DNA of 64,000 nucleotides from Amaranthus tricolor (GCF_026212465.1 NC_080056.1:22761204-22825203), one strand, 5' to 3'; numbered from the stretch's first letter, positions 12,802 through 26,800 are shown. Notes: a model not told the origin generated them from the sequence alone. Made by a program: numbers and translations.

Positions 12802-14239
12802 TAATAACTGGATTTTTGCGCGTCGTTAATACTAGACCCGGATCAAACAATATTTATAACACCCTAATACAACTATATATAGCGTAGCGGTAAGTCGGGA
12901 TCGAACCACGAGGACAAGGTTAGGAAGACAAAGGACTTGATGTAGGAAGGTTAAAGGGATAAAAGGGTGTATGAACTAAACTACTAAAAGCAATAACAAA
13001 GCAAATATAAAGGTGATGATAGACGAAAAGACAAACAGGGGTGGTAAGAATCCACCCCAGGCCGGATTCTATGGACTCATGGAAACCTAGGTTAAGGGAG
13101 ACCAAACAAAAATCAATCGAGACACTCTATATAACGAGAGGAAGTTTGTGACCATATAAGCCACACAAACAACCTAGAATCGCCCTATGTCTCCTAAAGA
13201 GTGGTAGGACAAGATTCGAATTAAATATCACTCAATCAATCAATCAACAATCTCAACCCTAACCTAACACATGAAGAATAAGCCCCAAACCTAGGGTTTC
13301 ATCAAACAACAACCCCTAAGGAAACTACTCACACAAGCTAGAAATGACTAAGACAAAACAAGTAAATAGGAGCATGATTGAAATCATAAAGAATAAGAAA
13401 GAAACCAACAAGAAACAATAAAGGAAGCAATAAATGATGGCAAGCAATATTGAAGAACTAATAAAGCAATAAATGAAGCAACTACTCTAATAAATGTAAA
13501 GAAACCAATAAAAACATTTAACTGAAAGTATTGAAAGACAAGAAAGCAATAAAGATGAAATGAACTTACATAAACCAAAGCTTGAAGGAAAGAATCCAAA
13601 GGAATCCAAAATACAAAGCTTGAATGTAAATGAAAGCAATAAAGGAAAGCTTAAACTATAATAAGGCAGAAATGAAAGGGAAAGCATTAAATGTTTGATG
13701 ATCATAGTTGAGGGATGAACACTCAAAATAGGCATAGGGTTTACATTCAGAATAGGGGGGTATATATAGCCTAGGAACTATGGGAACAACAGCCTTAAAA
13801 TAACCCACGAGGCAAGGCTTGCAAAGAATTCGAAACACGCAGAAAACAAGTCCATTCGACAGAATGGCTAACTCATTCGATCGAATGAGTGACCATTTGA
13901 CCAAATAGTGCTTCCTTCGTGTATTCCTACAGCTCCAAGCATGATTCTTAAGGTTCCAATGCCTATTCGCTCGAATGGTGTTCCCATTCGCCCGAGCCAA
14001 GCTCATTCGATCGAATGGTTGGTCATTCGGCCATTCTAGAGACTTGAAGCAACTTATCTTGAGCTTAGGCCATTCACGCTACTTGACCTCAAAATCTCCG
14101 AAAACACCTAAAATAACCTCAAAACAGCTCGGTGACAAGAACAAGGTAAGATCGAGCCAAATATGTATGAAACTAACATAAAACAGCGAGACTCGACACT
14201 ATAATGGGGGTAGAAACGTGCTCTAAAACGAGCACATCA
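12802..14239 (-). repeat. LTR (left copy, 1438 bp)
   Basis: Direct counterpart of 15018-16631. It starts TAATAACTGG, where the other copy has TGATAACCGG, so the terminal dinucleotide is mutated. It lacks about 170-190 bp present in the other copy (equivalent to roughly 16285-16465). It contains several CATTCGATCGAATG-type palindromes at 13850-14035. Confidence 0.88.
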
Positions 14240-15017
14240 ACTTTCCCAAAGCCAAACCTTTGCTAGTCCCTAGCAAACGAACTAGCGGGGCAACATGACA
14301 GCACAAGGCAACCCAAATAGAGAAACTAGAAGAAAAACAAGCAAGGTTAGCGGAAAACAAAACAACGCAAGCTATGTACGCGCAATACTCTTCCTTAGCC
14401 GTGGGTGTGTAATTACAATGGGCTCAAGAGAGTGCAATACCAAGAAGAACAACTATTTGCACGGATTCGATATCACTAGGCAAGCTACAACATAGGCCAT
14501 GCCACCCACTACCTAAAGAGGTCACAAGTCTACGCTCCTCGGGTTGTTTCTCAAATGAGAAATATCTAATGACGCTCATGTGTATGATTTTGGTTCGTGT
14601 TTTGCGCATAATTATCTGACTAAAGATGAGTCGAGAAACAAACACCTAATAGAGGAAAATCTTGGGGATTGTGTCATATCTATTCTCCAACATTAAACAT
14701 ACTAATCAGACCAAGTCAAACAGGTTTGTTGAGGGTTGTAATGTAGGTTTCGGTTAAGGTGGGATACATTTGGAAATGTGGCGCTAAAGTAGAAGATAGC
14801 AAGTGACCCAAGACAATAAAAACCACAAACATCTCATAACAAACTAGTAAACACCATATCCAATAATGATATTAACCCAAAAACCTCAAATGAATCACAA
14901 ATGAACTCTATCATAAAACACTATCGCAATTTTTATAATTTTATCACAATTATCCCATTTTGTGTTTTTCAAGCTTATCTCCCTTTCTTTGAGATTTCCT
15001 CACTCAAATTGCCATTT

Positions 15018-16631
15018 TGATAACCGGGTTTTCGCACGTCATTAATTCTAAACCCGGATCAAACAATATTTATAACACCCTAATACAATTACGATAGCGT
15101 AGCGGTAAGTCGGGGATCGAACCATGAGGATAAGGTTAGGAAGACAAAGGACTTGATGTAGGAAGGTTTAAGGGGTGAAAGAGTGTATGAACTAGACTAT
15201 TGAAAGCAATAACAAAGCAAATATAAAGGTTGTGATAAACGATAAAAGACAAAAAGGGATCGTTGGGATCCCACTAGGTTGGTTTCTATGGACTCATGGA
15301 ATGCTAGCTCAAGATCAGATCGAACGAAAATCAATCGAGAAACTCTAGATAACGCGAGCAAGTTCGTGACCCTATAAGCAACACGAACAATCTATAATCG
15401 CCTATGTCTTCTAAAAAGTGGTAGGACAAGATTCGAATCGAATGTCAATCAATCAATCAACAAGAACCTCAACCATAACCAAACACATGAAGAATAAGCC
15501 CTAAACCTAGGGTTTCCCCAAACCACAACCCCTAAGGAAACTACTAACACATGGTAGAAATGACTAAGACAAAACAAGTAATTAGGAGTATGAATGAAAG
15601 CATAAAGAACAAGAAATAAACCAACAAGAAACAATAAAGGAAGTAATAAATGATAGCAACCAATATTAAAGAACTAGTAAAGCAATAAATGAAACAACTA
15701 CTCCAATAAATGTAAAGAAACCAAAAAAAACATTTAAATGAAAGTATTGAAAGACACGAAAGCAATAAAGATGAAATGAACTTACATAAACCAAAGCTTG
15801 AAGGAAAGAAACAAAAGGAATCCAAAATACAAAGCTTAAATGTAAATGAAAGCAATAACGGAAAGCTTAAACAGTACTAAGGCATAAATGAAAGGAAAAG
15901 CAATAAATGTTTGATCTTCTAAGTTGAGGGATGAACACTCAAGTAGGCATAGGGTTTACATTCAGAATAGGGGGCTATATATAGCCTAGGAAGTAAGGGA
16001 ACAAAAGCCCTAAAATAACCCACGAGGCGAGGCTTGCAAAGAATTCAAAACGCGCAGAAAATAGGTCTATTCGACAAAATGGCTAACTCATTCTACTGAA
16101 TGAGTGACCATTCGACCGAATGGTGCTTCCTTCGTGTATTCCAGCAGCTCCAAGCATTATTCTTGAGGTTTTAATGCTCATTCGCTCGAATGGTGTTCCC
16201 ATTCACCCGAGCTAATCCCATTCGACCAAATGCTTGGTCATCCGGCCTTTCCAAAGACATGGAGAAACTTATCTTGAGCATAGGCCATTCATTCGACCGA
16301 ATGGGTGAATGCTTCGGCCGAATTGGCCTTGATTCATTGCAATGAGTGTCTTCGAAGTATCTCAAGGCTTTCGAACTTTGTGAGGCTTGTATGAATGACT
16401 TGAAATGAGTGCCAGAGCTTCGATACGCGTGTCTCATCTTCTATATTGGTCTCTAAGTCTCTTACTCGCGCTACTTGAACTCGAAATCTCCGAAAACACC
16501 TGAAATAACCTCAAAACACCTTAGAGACAAGAACAAGGTAAGATCGAGCGGAATATGTATAAAACTAATATAAAACAGCGAGACTTGAGACTATAATGAG
16601 GGTAGAAACGTGCTCTAAAACGAGCACATCA
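15018..16631 (-). repeat. LTR (right copy, 1614 bp)
   Basis: Longer copy of the pair, with intact TG...CA ends on the plus strand. Palindromic CATTCGACCGAATG-like motifs cluster at 16070-16330. Two TATATATAGCC-like stretches (13750s and 15970s in the two LTRs) could be the LTR promoter on the other strand, but this is not certain. Confidence 0.88.
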
Positions 16632-16636
16632 GAGAT

Positions 16637-18199
16637 ACATAAATAAAAGAAATGAGAGAAACAAAGACAATGTCAATGGTCTTGAACACAAAATAAAAAT
16701 AGAGGAATAGAACAGGAACACTAGCAACTTTTAGTATCTTAGAATACCACTTAAACCATCATTAGTATTTCGTTGAGTAATATGCATAATTACTTAAAGA
16801 ATACAACGCATAAAAAACTTACTGTGTGCTTGCTTAATTTACCTTATTAACAATACTAAGTTGGCATTACCTTGCACAAACTCACATGATCATACATGCA
16901 CACCAACAATCTGTCTTCAAGGTATATGTCAAAGTAATGTTTGTGAATGTTTTAACGCGACACCTTTTAATCAAGCATATGTGAAACAGTCCAGTGATTA
17001 ACCTTATTATAATTACCGTTGTTTCTGTTAAGAAACTTGACTTGAAAAGAGGGAAGGGTAACTCTAAGCTGTTTGGTGTATTAAGCCTTTTGAAGAGATA
17101 TTTTGTCCAAGGATAAGTGTTATTGGTTGTTGTACTTCTGTATTCCATATGGATTTATCTATTTTTAGGCCTTGATTAAGTTGCCTAGACCAATAATTTA
17201 AACTTAAATAATTTAATTTGAATGCGCCACATCAAAGTTTGAATAATGACGGATTTCTACGATATGGAGCGTGAACCTTGAGACCATTATCGTTGTTAAA
17301 AGCCCCTAACTCATAATAAGTGGAGAAATTTTATGATGAAGTCATCAAGTATGGAATAAACCTATTGAACCTCCTGGAGGTTCTTCTCCAAAAGTCCAAA
17401 ATACAGTTAATACCTTTAGGAAGATTCGAATAATTATGATAATATCATTTCAATAAAAGACTTCTTTAAGGGTCCGAGATAATTAGGTTAATTAGAGAAT
17501 GGGCCTCAAGGAATGTGATTGATGTCGAATAAGAAGAGGTTCATTAGCTAATGAACTCTTAGGGGTCTGACCAATACTGAATAAGAGGACGTTCTATGAA
17601 TAATGATCCCCAATTAGGTCGAATAATGTCGGATGAGAGCTAATGAGCCTTAAGGGATATGAGAATGTTTCTTCTAATCATATCGTTATGTGTGCGGAAT
17701 GGCTTTCATTGAATATCATACAATCTAATAAAAAAGACTTTAAAATTCCACATGGCATTTTCATAGTGATTTGCGATAGGTTATAATTCTCACCAAAGTT
17801 AACATCAGTTTATTCCTTAACATATGAGTTGTATATCATAATTAGATATGTTCATTTATTTTTCTTGAAATCTTACATTTTGAATTTTAGAAGCTCAATA
17901 AATTTTTCATTTAAAGTTTTTTAGAATATATATTTGTTTTTTTATGTTGAAGTATTTGCTTATTTATTAATAAGGTTTCATCATTAAAATTTTAATTTCT
18001 AAAACATTTCATCAAGAAACAGAAGATATATGATAATAAAAAATTATTTTGAGAATGATAAAGAATCATTATGATACCGATATTGGAAGATTACCTAATT
18101 TGCTTTAAAAAGTATGAAAACTTTAATTAATACTTATATTAACAATCGAAATATTTTCATTAAAAGCACTATATATTCTAAATTTTTTTATCTATCCTA
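16637..18199. other. Gene-free stretch, unidentified repeat-like DNA
   Basis: No coherent frame. The part at about 17460-17690 has short imperfect internal repetition (TCGAATAA, AGCTAATGA, CTTAAGGG/CTTAGGGG variants), as in decayed retrotransposon untranslated sequence. The last 400 bp are very AT-rich. Confidence 0.4.
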
Positions 18200-18208
18200 T
18201 AAAAAATA

Positions 18209-18420
18209 GAGAAAAATACTAAAAACTACCTATTCTAATTGTTTTTGCAAAAAACTACCTTAAATGACATAAACGTTTGCAAAAGACACACTGATGACGG
18301 AATCAGTTGGTTGACCGTTAGTTTAATGGTTAACTTTTCACGTGAATTGCACGTGACTTCATTTAAAGCTATGAAATGTTTATTTAGCGTCATCTTTTCC
18401 TTTCCCTCCACTCTAAAAAA
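18209..18420 (+). repeat. Left terminal inverted repeat of the 2.0-kb MULE
   Basis: Pairs with 19955-20214 in inverse orientation. It includes an inner CACGTGAATTGCACGTG palindrome with two CACGTG (G-box) cores. Confidence 0.88.
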
Positions 18421-19387
18421 AGAATTTGAAGGAAATTTCAAGCTAAGGGACAGATTAATTTTACCTTTGAAGTCAACCTCAGCATTGAAGGTTGGATATG
18501 ATGTTTTCCCCTCTTCAGAGTCCTTCAAAGTCTCTTCATCATCACTGCATACTTCATCATCACCTTCATTGTAGTAGATATCTCTATTGCTTTTCTCATT
18601 CACCTCCTTATTCATAGTCCGCCTAACTTCTTCATCAACTAAACCTACATCCTCCAAACCAAACTCTAAATTCTCTGCAAACAAATCAGCATCATCATCA
18701 TCCTCTGACTCATTCTCAGAACCAGCTCTGTACTCACTGTTTTGTGAAGTCTGTGCACTTGTTGTTTGGGTATTTGGTGTTTGTGAAAGGTGTTTAAAGC
18801 ATTGAAGTAGGGTTTGGGTAGTTGTCTGCGTTTTAGATCTAGGGTTTGAGTGTAGTGACACATTTACAACCTTATCCTTTAGTGGTGGTCCCCTTTTCAA
18901 AAGAACACTTGGACTCTCCACATCACCACCAACCTTGTCTCTCACTTCACCCTTATCTACGTCCAAGTCATCACCTAATATGCACACATCATCATCAATG
19001 TCCATGTCATCTGCCACATCTTCTTTAGGCATTTTCTTTTTTGTTTTTTTCTTACGTAACGATTTCTTCACCTCTATCATCACCCCCATGAACAACATAA
19101 AGATGGTACCAACCATCAAGTTCAGGGCTTTCAAGGAAAACTGAGATGCTCTTGTCATCCTTGATTTCTACCCTACCTGCAAACATAGTGTAGCCATACC
19201 TTTTGTACCAAATTCTACCAACATCAGCATAGCCTAGCTCATTTCTAATCCAATAAGCCATTTCAAAATAACGAACCTCTTCTACATTTGGGTGCAAGCT
19301 AAGTCCTAAATATCTATATTCAATTTTGCAATTTTTGGTAACAAAAACTCCACCAAAATATAAACGAATGTTCACTGGCTTCATCAT
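18300..19387 (-). pseudogene. Truncated MULE transposase: PB1-like N-terminus and acidic linker
   Basis: Starting at ATG 19387, the product reads MMKPVNIRLYFGGVF, then YFEMAYWIRNELGYADVGRIWY and DGWYHLYVVHGG. This is the PB1-like domain found at the N-terminus of many plant MuDR-type transposases. A frameshift near 19080 separates it from a Lys-rich then acidic linker (residues with EDDDDADLF and DDEETLKDSEEG) ending in SYPTFNAEVDF, the usual lead-in to the MuDR DNA-binding domain. There the gene is cut and runs into the terminal repeat. No DDE domain or SWIM finger is present, so it cannot mobilise itself. Confidence 0.75.
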
Positions 19388-19954
19388 CTCGTATGTAGAA
19401 TAATAATGTGCAAAATTTCTACAAATATGAAATTGTAGCACAACACATAAAGATATAAGATCACAACACATATACAACAATCAAAAAACATCATTAAATT
19501 CAAGCAAATAAAATGGAATCAGAAACCCTAGAAAATAAATTCAATTTTAAAAGGTTTTGGAAAAGAGGAACTTACCCTTGCTTAGTTACCCACTTGAAAT
19601 TAATCCTTTTTTCCTTTGATAATCTCCTTTTTTTCACATAAACAACAAATTGATTCAACAGAACAAGAAGGAATGCTTCGAAATCTCAAACGAAAAAAAA
19701 GGAAGAACAAGAGAAGAGAACAAAGGATCGAGATTGAGGAGTAGATTAATCAAATAAACCCACGCATTCAAGTACTGATTTAGAGCATATATGAGAGAAA
19801 TTCGAATTTGGGGGTAGATTAATGAAATAAATAGCAATTACAGAACTTACTAGTTGATTCGATGGAATGATTAATGTTGTATTCTAGTTTTGATTGAGTG
19901 TTGATGGATGTCTTTCATGATCTGTGAGAGCAATCATCAACTGAGAGTGGAGGG

Positions 19955-20214
19955 AAAGGAAAAGAAGACGTTAAATAAACATTTCATAGCTTTAAATGAA
20001 GTCACGTGCAATTCACGTGAAAAGTCAACCATAGAACTAACAGTCAATTAACTGATTTCGTCATCAGGTAGTCTTTTGCAAACGTTTATGTCATTTAAGG
20101 TAGTTTTTGCAAAAAAAAATTAGAATAGGTAGTTTGTTTTGCAGAGGGTGCTATAGAATAGGTAGTTTTTTAGTAGACGGTGCTACAGAATAGGTAGTTT
20201 TTAGTAATTTTCTC
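19955..20214 (-). repeat. Right terminal inverted repeat of the 2.0-kb MULE
   Basis: Inverse partner of 18209-18420, with an extra tandem of the outer AACTACCTATTCT block (three copies ending near 20145, 20175 and 20205). Confidence 0.88.
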
Positions 20215-20223
20215 TAAAAATTA

Positions 20224-20706
20224 TTATATTTTGGATTAGTTATCAACTACAGTTTTGAAGTTTAGGCCTTTTACAATAAACAACCTTGAAATTTTTTTTA
20301 CAAATAACAACTTTCAAATTACCAAACACGACATTCATGAAGCCACTTCACCGGATGACCTGCTAAATGACCGTTGACCAAGGTAAATGATCTTTGACTT
20401 TCAATTAGATTTATTAATTTAACCTAATTACCCAATTACCCCCAATTAAATCCTTTTTGCCCAACATTTCTCTACTCCTCCCTAATCACTATCCCCCACC
20501 CCACCACCACCACCACCACCACCACCATAGACTTGGGAATCGGCACGTCATTTACGTTCTTGGTGTTTGGGTCAATAGCAGAAGTAGTTGTAGTAGGACC
20601 TACTCGATGAATATAATCAACGGGACCCGCCATTACCTAAAGATTCACAGAGTTGTTGCTGGTGTTTCTGATTATGATGATGAGATTGAATGAACCTTGG
20701 ATACAT
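20224..20706. other. Possible single transposon end plus (CCA)n microsatellite
   Basis: The stretch 20250-20450 (TTTTACAAATAACAACTTTC, later GACCGTTGACC) has the look of a MULE terminal region, but I find no partner repeat in the window. A (CCA)n run of about ten units lies at 20498-20528. No gene is supported. Confidence 0.4.
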
Positions 20707-20715
20707 ATTTTTCTT

Positions 20716-20810
20716 CCCGATTCTTATTTGTCGCCACCTTTTTTATTTTATCGCCACCCCCCCTCCCCCCTCGAATGAAATTACGAATTTGCCCCTGGAA
20801 TTTAAAAAAT
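20716..20810 (+). repeat. Left TIR of the OTU-type MULE
   Basis: Inverse partner of 38875-38969; recognisable by TTTTATCGCCACCCCCCCTC and AAAAAATTACGAAAATGCCA. Confidence 0.88.
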
Positions 20811-21008
20811 TACGAAAATGCCACTAACCTTAAAACTTGTATAAAAACACTTCAAATTCACTCAATAACACTCTCATCACTTCCATAAATTCAAATTCTT
20901 CACATAAAAGTAATCGGAGCTAAAGCTTTGGAATCGAAGTCGTCAACAAAAATTCGAGGTAATTTTTATTTTAATTCCTTCGAAGAAAAAAAAATTTATG
21001 TTCATCAC

Positions 21009-21063
21009 AGTCGCACAAAAAGTGCGACTGTACCTAGGTGGAGTCGAACTTTTTGTGCGACTG
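21009..21063. repeat. GTCGC/GCGAC palindrome cluster (MULE subterminal, left inner copy 1)
   Basis: AGTCGCACAAAAAGTGCGAC is a near-perfect palindrome. It is followed by an ACCTAGGT palindrome and then AGTCGAACTTTTTGTGCGAC, which mirrors the first arm. The same layout recurs at 21245-21313, 38216-38300, 38499-38580 and 48201-48257. Confidence 0.9.
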
Positions 21064-21244
21064 GGATGAACATCTGATTTATTTTTTTTTATATATAAAT
21101 TTCGAATGAGTTTGTTGTGTTTAATTAATTTATTTTCTTAGTTATTGTTATTTAATAAATGTTGTAATGGATTGTATTATGATAATGTTATTGTAAGAAG
21201 TAGTTTTTAATTTAAAAATGAGAAAAAAAAAATTTTCAAACCCT

Positions 21245-21313
21245 AGTCGCACAACCCAGTCGCACAAAAAGTGCGACTGTACCTAGGTGGAGTCGCCACT
21301 TTTTGTGCGACTG
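21245..21313. repeat. GTCGC/GCGAC palindrome cluster (left inner copy 2)
   Basis: Same design as 21009-21063, with an extra leading AGTCGCACAACCC. The centre is again ACCTAGGT. Confidence 0.9.
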
Positions 21314-21639
21314 GAAATTTTTTTTTAATTTCGAATCAAAATTATGAATTTTCTTTTAAATTTTTTTTATTTTTTTAATTTCGAATCAAAATTTTGAATT
21401 ATTTTTTTTAATTTTTTTTTTAATTTGGAATGAATTTATTTTGTGTAATTAATTTATTAAATTTTAGTTTTTTAAATATTTATGAATATAATAATTGTTT
21501 ATTTGTTTGTAATTGTGCATTATTTTTGTTGTTACTTGTTTGTAATTTATATGATTCTAAGTGTTTATTAAATTAACTTTGGAATGTCGTCTTAATTTAA
21601 AATATGAAAATTGTAGTAAATGCACTAGTGGAAAAAACC

Positions 21640-21920
21640 TCATTTGCTGCTTCTCATTTGCTGCAGTTTTTGTTTATTCGCAGCAATAAATAGGAAAAAA
21701 GAATTGAATAAAAAAAGAACACTAAATTGTTGCGGTTTTTGATTGTGACCGCTGCAAATAATCCATTCAATATTAATTGTTGCGGTTTATCTATGGACCG
21801 CAGCAAATAACCCTTAAAAAAACGCTTAATTGCTGCGGTTATGTATGGGGCCCGCAGCAAATAACATTACAGCACAAATAGATATACACGAGAAGAATTT
21901 ATTGCTGCAATTTTCTCCAT
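21640..21920. repeat. Left subterminal hairpin repeats of the CACTA element
   Basis: Repeated pairs of TTGTTGCGGT or TTGCTGCGGT with inverse (A)CCGCAGCAAATAA arms 20-35 bp away. Such dense subterminal motifs are the transposase/TNPA binding regions in known En/Spm elements; that role is inferred here. Confidence 0.85.
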
Positions 21921-22611
21921 TGACCCCAGAAAATAGCCCTTGTTTATTTATTTTTTTTTTTCAAAACCCGCCTTTTTATTATAACGTTTCATTCCTCTTG
22001 TCTTCTTCATCGAAAACTGCATACACGAAAAAGCATACTGTACCATTGTCTTCTTCAACTTCTTCTTCTTCAAGTTCCATTCCTCTTCAATTTCGCATAC
22101 ACGAAAAAACCACACGGTTCTTCAAGTTCGTTAATTACATTCTTCTTCAAGTTCCTTCTTCTTGTTCAAGTAAGTTCTTTAAACCTATTTCAATATAAAC
22201 CCACGACATTTCAATATAAACACACGAAATTTCAACGTATTGTTGAGTTTTCTTGTTTTAATCTATTACATTTCAACCCACCATTGTTGCTTTTCCTTCA
22301 AAAACTCACGAAACCCACGAATTTAGGGCTAACTCTTCACGAAACCCACGAAACCCACGCTGCTACTACTGTTGGAAATTCATCTTTGGTCTTGTTCATC
22401 TTCAAAACCCACGAAATTAAGGTATTTTTTCTCATTTTAATTTTTTAAGCATTTAAGTTTTGCAAGATATTCATGAAAACAATCGAAAATTATGGCAACT
22501 GTGTGTATATTTAAGTTTTGGTCTCTGTTTTCGTTGTATTTATTATATTTATTTTACTAATTTGCATTATTCAAGTTTTTCATATATATGTTTTACATTA
22601 TTTGAATATAT

Positions 22612-23579
<968 letters not shown>

Positions 23580-23817
23580 TCAAGTTTTGGTCTCTGTTTT
23601 ACATATATATGTTTTACATTATTCAAGTTTGTTAAATATTTGTGATATTTGTTAAAGATATCATTTTAGTAATTTGTAAGTTTGTTAAATATTAGTGATA
23701 TTTGTTAAAAATGTGGTTTGTTGTTAATTGTTATACTTATTAGAATTAGAAATAAGTATATATGTTTAAAAGTTGTGTATTAATTTTGTTTTGAATCAAT
23801 TAATCTCACTAATTAGG

Positions 23818-26800
23818 ATGACAAACGATCGTTCTTGGATGTATGGAAGCATTGAATCGTCGGAATTTATTGATGGCGTATTAGAATTTTGTAGTATTGC
23901 GGTTGAACATCAAATTAGGACAGGGGGAGTTTGTTTTTATTGCCCATGTGTCAGTTGTGGCAATGTATCAAAGGTAGATAGTGTTGATATCCTTAGGGAG
24001 CACGTACTTCGACGTGGGTTTAGGCCCTAATATCATGTTTGGGTTTGGCATGGTTAGGAGGGAGTTTACAAAGAGAAAAGTGTTTTTGAGGACGTCAATA
24101 ATGTGGCCGATGTCAATGAGGATGTAGTAGATCATGTTGATGGGTATGAGACAGATGAAGAGAATGTCGATGAGGATGTGGATCGTGTTGATGAGATGAT
24201 GGAGGGAGTCGAGGATGAGTTAGTAAAACGTCCTCGTGTTTTTGACTTGTTGACAGAGGTTTCTCAAAAGCCTTTGTATTCTTGATGTACAAAGTTCACC
24301 AAACTAATAGCAGTGTTGACAATTTTCAACATTAAGTCAAAGTTCAATTGGAGTGACGCTAGTTTCACAATGTTATTAAAAGCGTTAGGTGAGATGCTTC
24401 CCGAGGGAAATGAACTTCCAAAGTCAACATATTATGCCAAAAAGCTCATGTGTCCTCTCGGCTTAGAGTACCAGAAGATTCATGTGTGTCCTAATGATTG
24501 TGTGTTGTATCGGAATGAAAACGAGAACTTAGAAGAGTGTCCTAGGTGTGGGTTATCGTGCTACAAGCGTAAAGGGGCTCGGGAAGCTAAAGGGCCCCCG
24601 GCTAAGGTATTGTGGTATCTTCCAATAATACCTAGATTCAAGCGCTTGTTTTCTATAAAGAAAGATGCGTTAAATTTGAGGTGGCATGCAGATAGGGTGA
24701 AGAAAGGTCACTTGCTCACACATCTATCTGATTCTCCGGAGTGGAAGAGTATTGATAGGTTGCATAAGACTTTTGGGGATGAGGTTCGTAATTTAAGGCT
24801 CGGACTGTGTACGGATGGAATGAACCCATTCGGCAATCTTAGTTCTCAACATAGTACTTGGCCAGTACTTTTAGTGATCTATAATTTGCCACCTTGGTTG
24901 TGTATGAAGCGTAAGTACATAATGCTTTCGCTTCTTATCTCGGGTCCTAAACAACCTGGCAATGACATAGATGTGTATCTTGCACCTCTCGTTGAGGATT
25001 TGAGAAAGATATGGGATGAAGGCGTTTCAGTGTTTGATGCATATGCTAATGAGGAGTTCACCTTACGTGCAATGCTTTTATGCACCGTTAATGATTTTCC
25101 GGCATATGGCAACTTATCGGGGTATAAGAACAAAGGGAAGAAAGCATGCCCAATATGTATCAATGACATGGAATCCACGTGGATTCCTAAGTGCAAACAC
25201 GTATTCATGCACCATCGAAAGTTCCTCCCACGAGACCACCAATATCGTAAGAAGAAGAAGTTGTTCAACGGGGAGGTTGAGGACCGTGTAGCTCGTCGAC
25301 CGTTGACCGGTTATGAGGTTTATGAACAGGTTAAGGGAGTTGAGACTGTATTTGGTAAAACGGGGCAAGTGCAAGGGGGTGAAGACCGATTATGGAAAAA
25401 AGAATCAATCTTTTGGAAGCTTCCATATTGGAGAGATATACAGGTTAGGCATTGTCTTGACGTTATGCATATAGAGAAAAATGTATGCGATGCCTTACTC
25501 GGGACTCTCATGAACATTCCGGGTAAGACAAAAGATGTTAGGGCCGTGCGAGATTGGTTTGAATGTAAGGGTCTTCGTCCGGAGTTGTGGGCACATGTTC
25601 AGGCGAGTAAGTAAAGAAATAGAGCTGATGAAGTTGGTGGCAGTAAGAAGAAGATGAGTAATGACAAAGTTTATTTGCCTCCAGCTTGCTACACATTGTC
25701 CAAAGCAGAGAAGCAGACATGTTGTGAGTGTTTGTATGGCATTAAGGTTCCATCTGGGTACTCATCCAACATGAAGAGATTTGTGAGCCTAAATGGTGAG
25801 CTGAAGTTGGGAAGCATGAAATCTCACGATTGCCATGTAATGATGCAAGTGTTCTTACCAATTGCAATCCGTGGAATACTGCCAAAACATGTGAGATATG
25901 CTATTACCGAGCTATGTTCGTTCTTCAACACACATTGTAGTAAAGTTCTTGATCCCTTTAAACTTGATGCACTTCAACTCGACGTGATTGTAACTTTATG
26001 CAAGTTTGAGATGTATTTTCCACCTTTTTTCTTTTACATAATGGTTCATCTTATTGTCCATCTTGTTCGTGAGATCAAGCTTTTGGGTCCAGTTTTTTTA
26101 AGGTGGTGTTATCCTTTTGAAAGACACATGAGTGTTTTACGAAACAAGGTGAGGAATCCAGCACAACCCAAGGGGAGTATGATTCAAGGCACTGTGAGCG
26201 ATGAGATTAGTAACTTTATAGCCGAGTATTTGGTCATGGCAAAGCCTATTGGACTTCCCACCTGTAGACATGAAGGAAGGCTTGAGGGAAAAGGAACAAT
26301 TGGCTCCAAATCGGTCACACCTCCTCGAGAAAGCCTTCTACAAGCACACTTGTATGTGTTGCATCATATTCCGGAAGTTCATCCTTTTTTGAGTGAGCAT
26401 TTTGATATATTGCGCGCAAAACATCCTTCTAAACGGGATAGGGCATTGATGCAGTTGCATAACAAGACGTTTATTAATTGGTTTCATAATTGAGTAATAT
26501 GCGAAGAACTCAAGGGTGTATCCGAAATTGTTAAGTGGTTAGCTTTTGGTCCTCGTGATGATGTCAACAAATATGAGGGTTACGATGTCAATGGCTTCAC
26601 ATTTTGGACTGAGGGTCAAGACAAGAAGTCATCATATCTACAGAATAGTGGGGTTTCTATTTCGGCATCATCTACATTTTACGCGAGTACAAAGGATCAA
26701 GCGCCCGTTAATGCTAAATTGGTATACTACGGGCGGGTACATGAAATATGGGAGCTTGACTACTCTACTTTCAATATTGGTCTTTTCAAATGTAAGTGGG

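Larger units (their letters stand above)
12802..16631 (-). mobile_element. Non-autonomous LTR retroelement, long LTRs and a 778-bp interior
   Basis: Two direct repeats bound a short interior. Flanking 5-mers GAGAC (12797-12801) and GAGAT (16632-16636) look like a decayed 5-bp target duplication. The likely direction is minus: on that strand the LTR starts TGATGTGCTCGTTTTAGAGC and ends GGTTATCA, and the purine-rich GGTTTGGCTTTGGGAAAGTT lies just before the downstream LTR. The interior (14240-15017) has no gag or pol frame. A primer site is not clear; the stretch after the upstream LTR contains TGGCAATTTGAGTGAGG, only loosely like a plant tRNA end. It depends on another element for mobility. 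Confidence 0.85.
18209..20214 (-). mobile_element. 2.0-kb Mutator-like element with long TIRs, deletion derivative
   Basis: Inverted repeats of about 210-260 bp: the left end begins GAGAAAAATACTAAAAACTA and the right end, read inward, GAGAAAATTACTAAAAACTA. Both continue through TTAAATGACATAAACGTTTG and CACGTGAATTGCACGTGAC. Flanking 9-mers are TAAAAAATA (18200-18208) and TAAAAATTA (20215-20223), 8 of 9 matching. The right repeat has about 60 extra bases: three copies of an AACTACCTATTCT block against one on the left. It carries the start of a MULE transposase gene but no catalytic part. Confidence 0.9.

Noticed and set aside
15095..15125. tRNA gene suggested by GGTTCGATCCCCGAC on the minus strand (also near 12895)
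   Set aside because: Only the T-arm/B-box part is present; no A-box, anticodon arm or acceptor stem could be paired, and it lies at the same place in both LTRs.
13384..15855. Several 60-116-codon minus-strand frames rich in Phe, Ser and Leu
   Set aside because: They lie in the LTRs, recur in both copies with frame changes, and have no domain.
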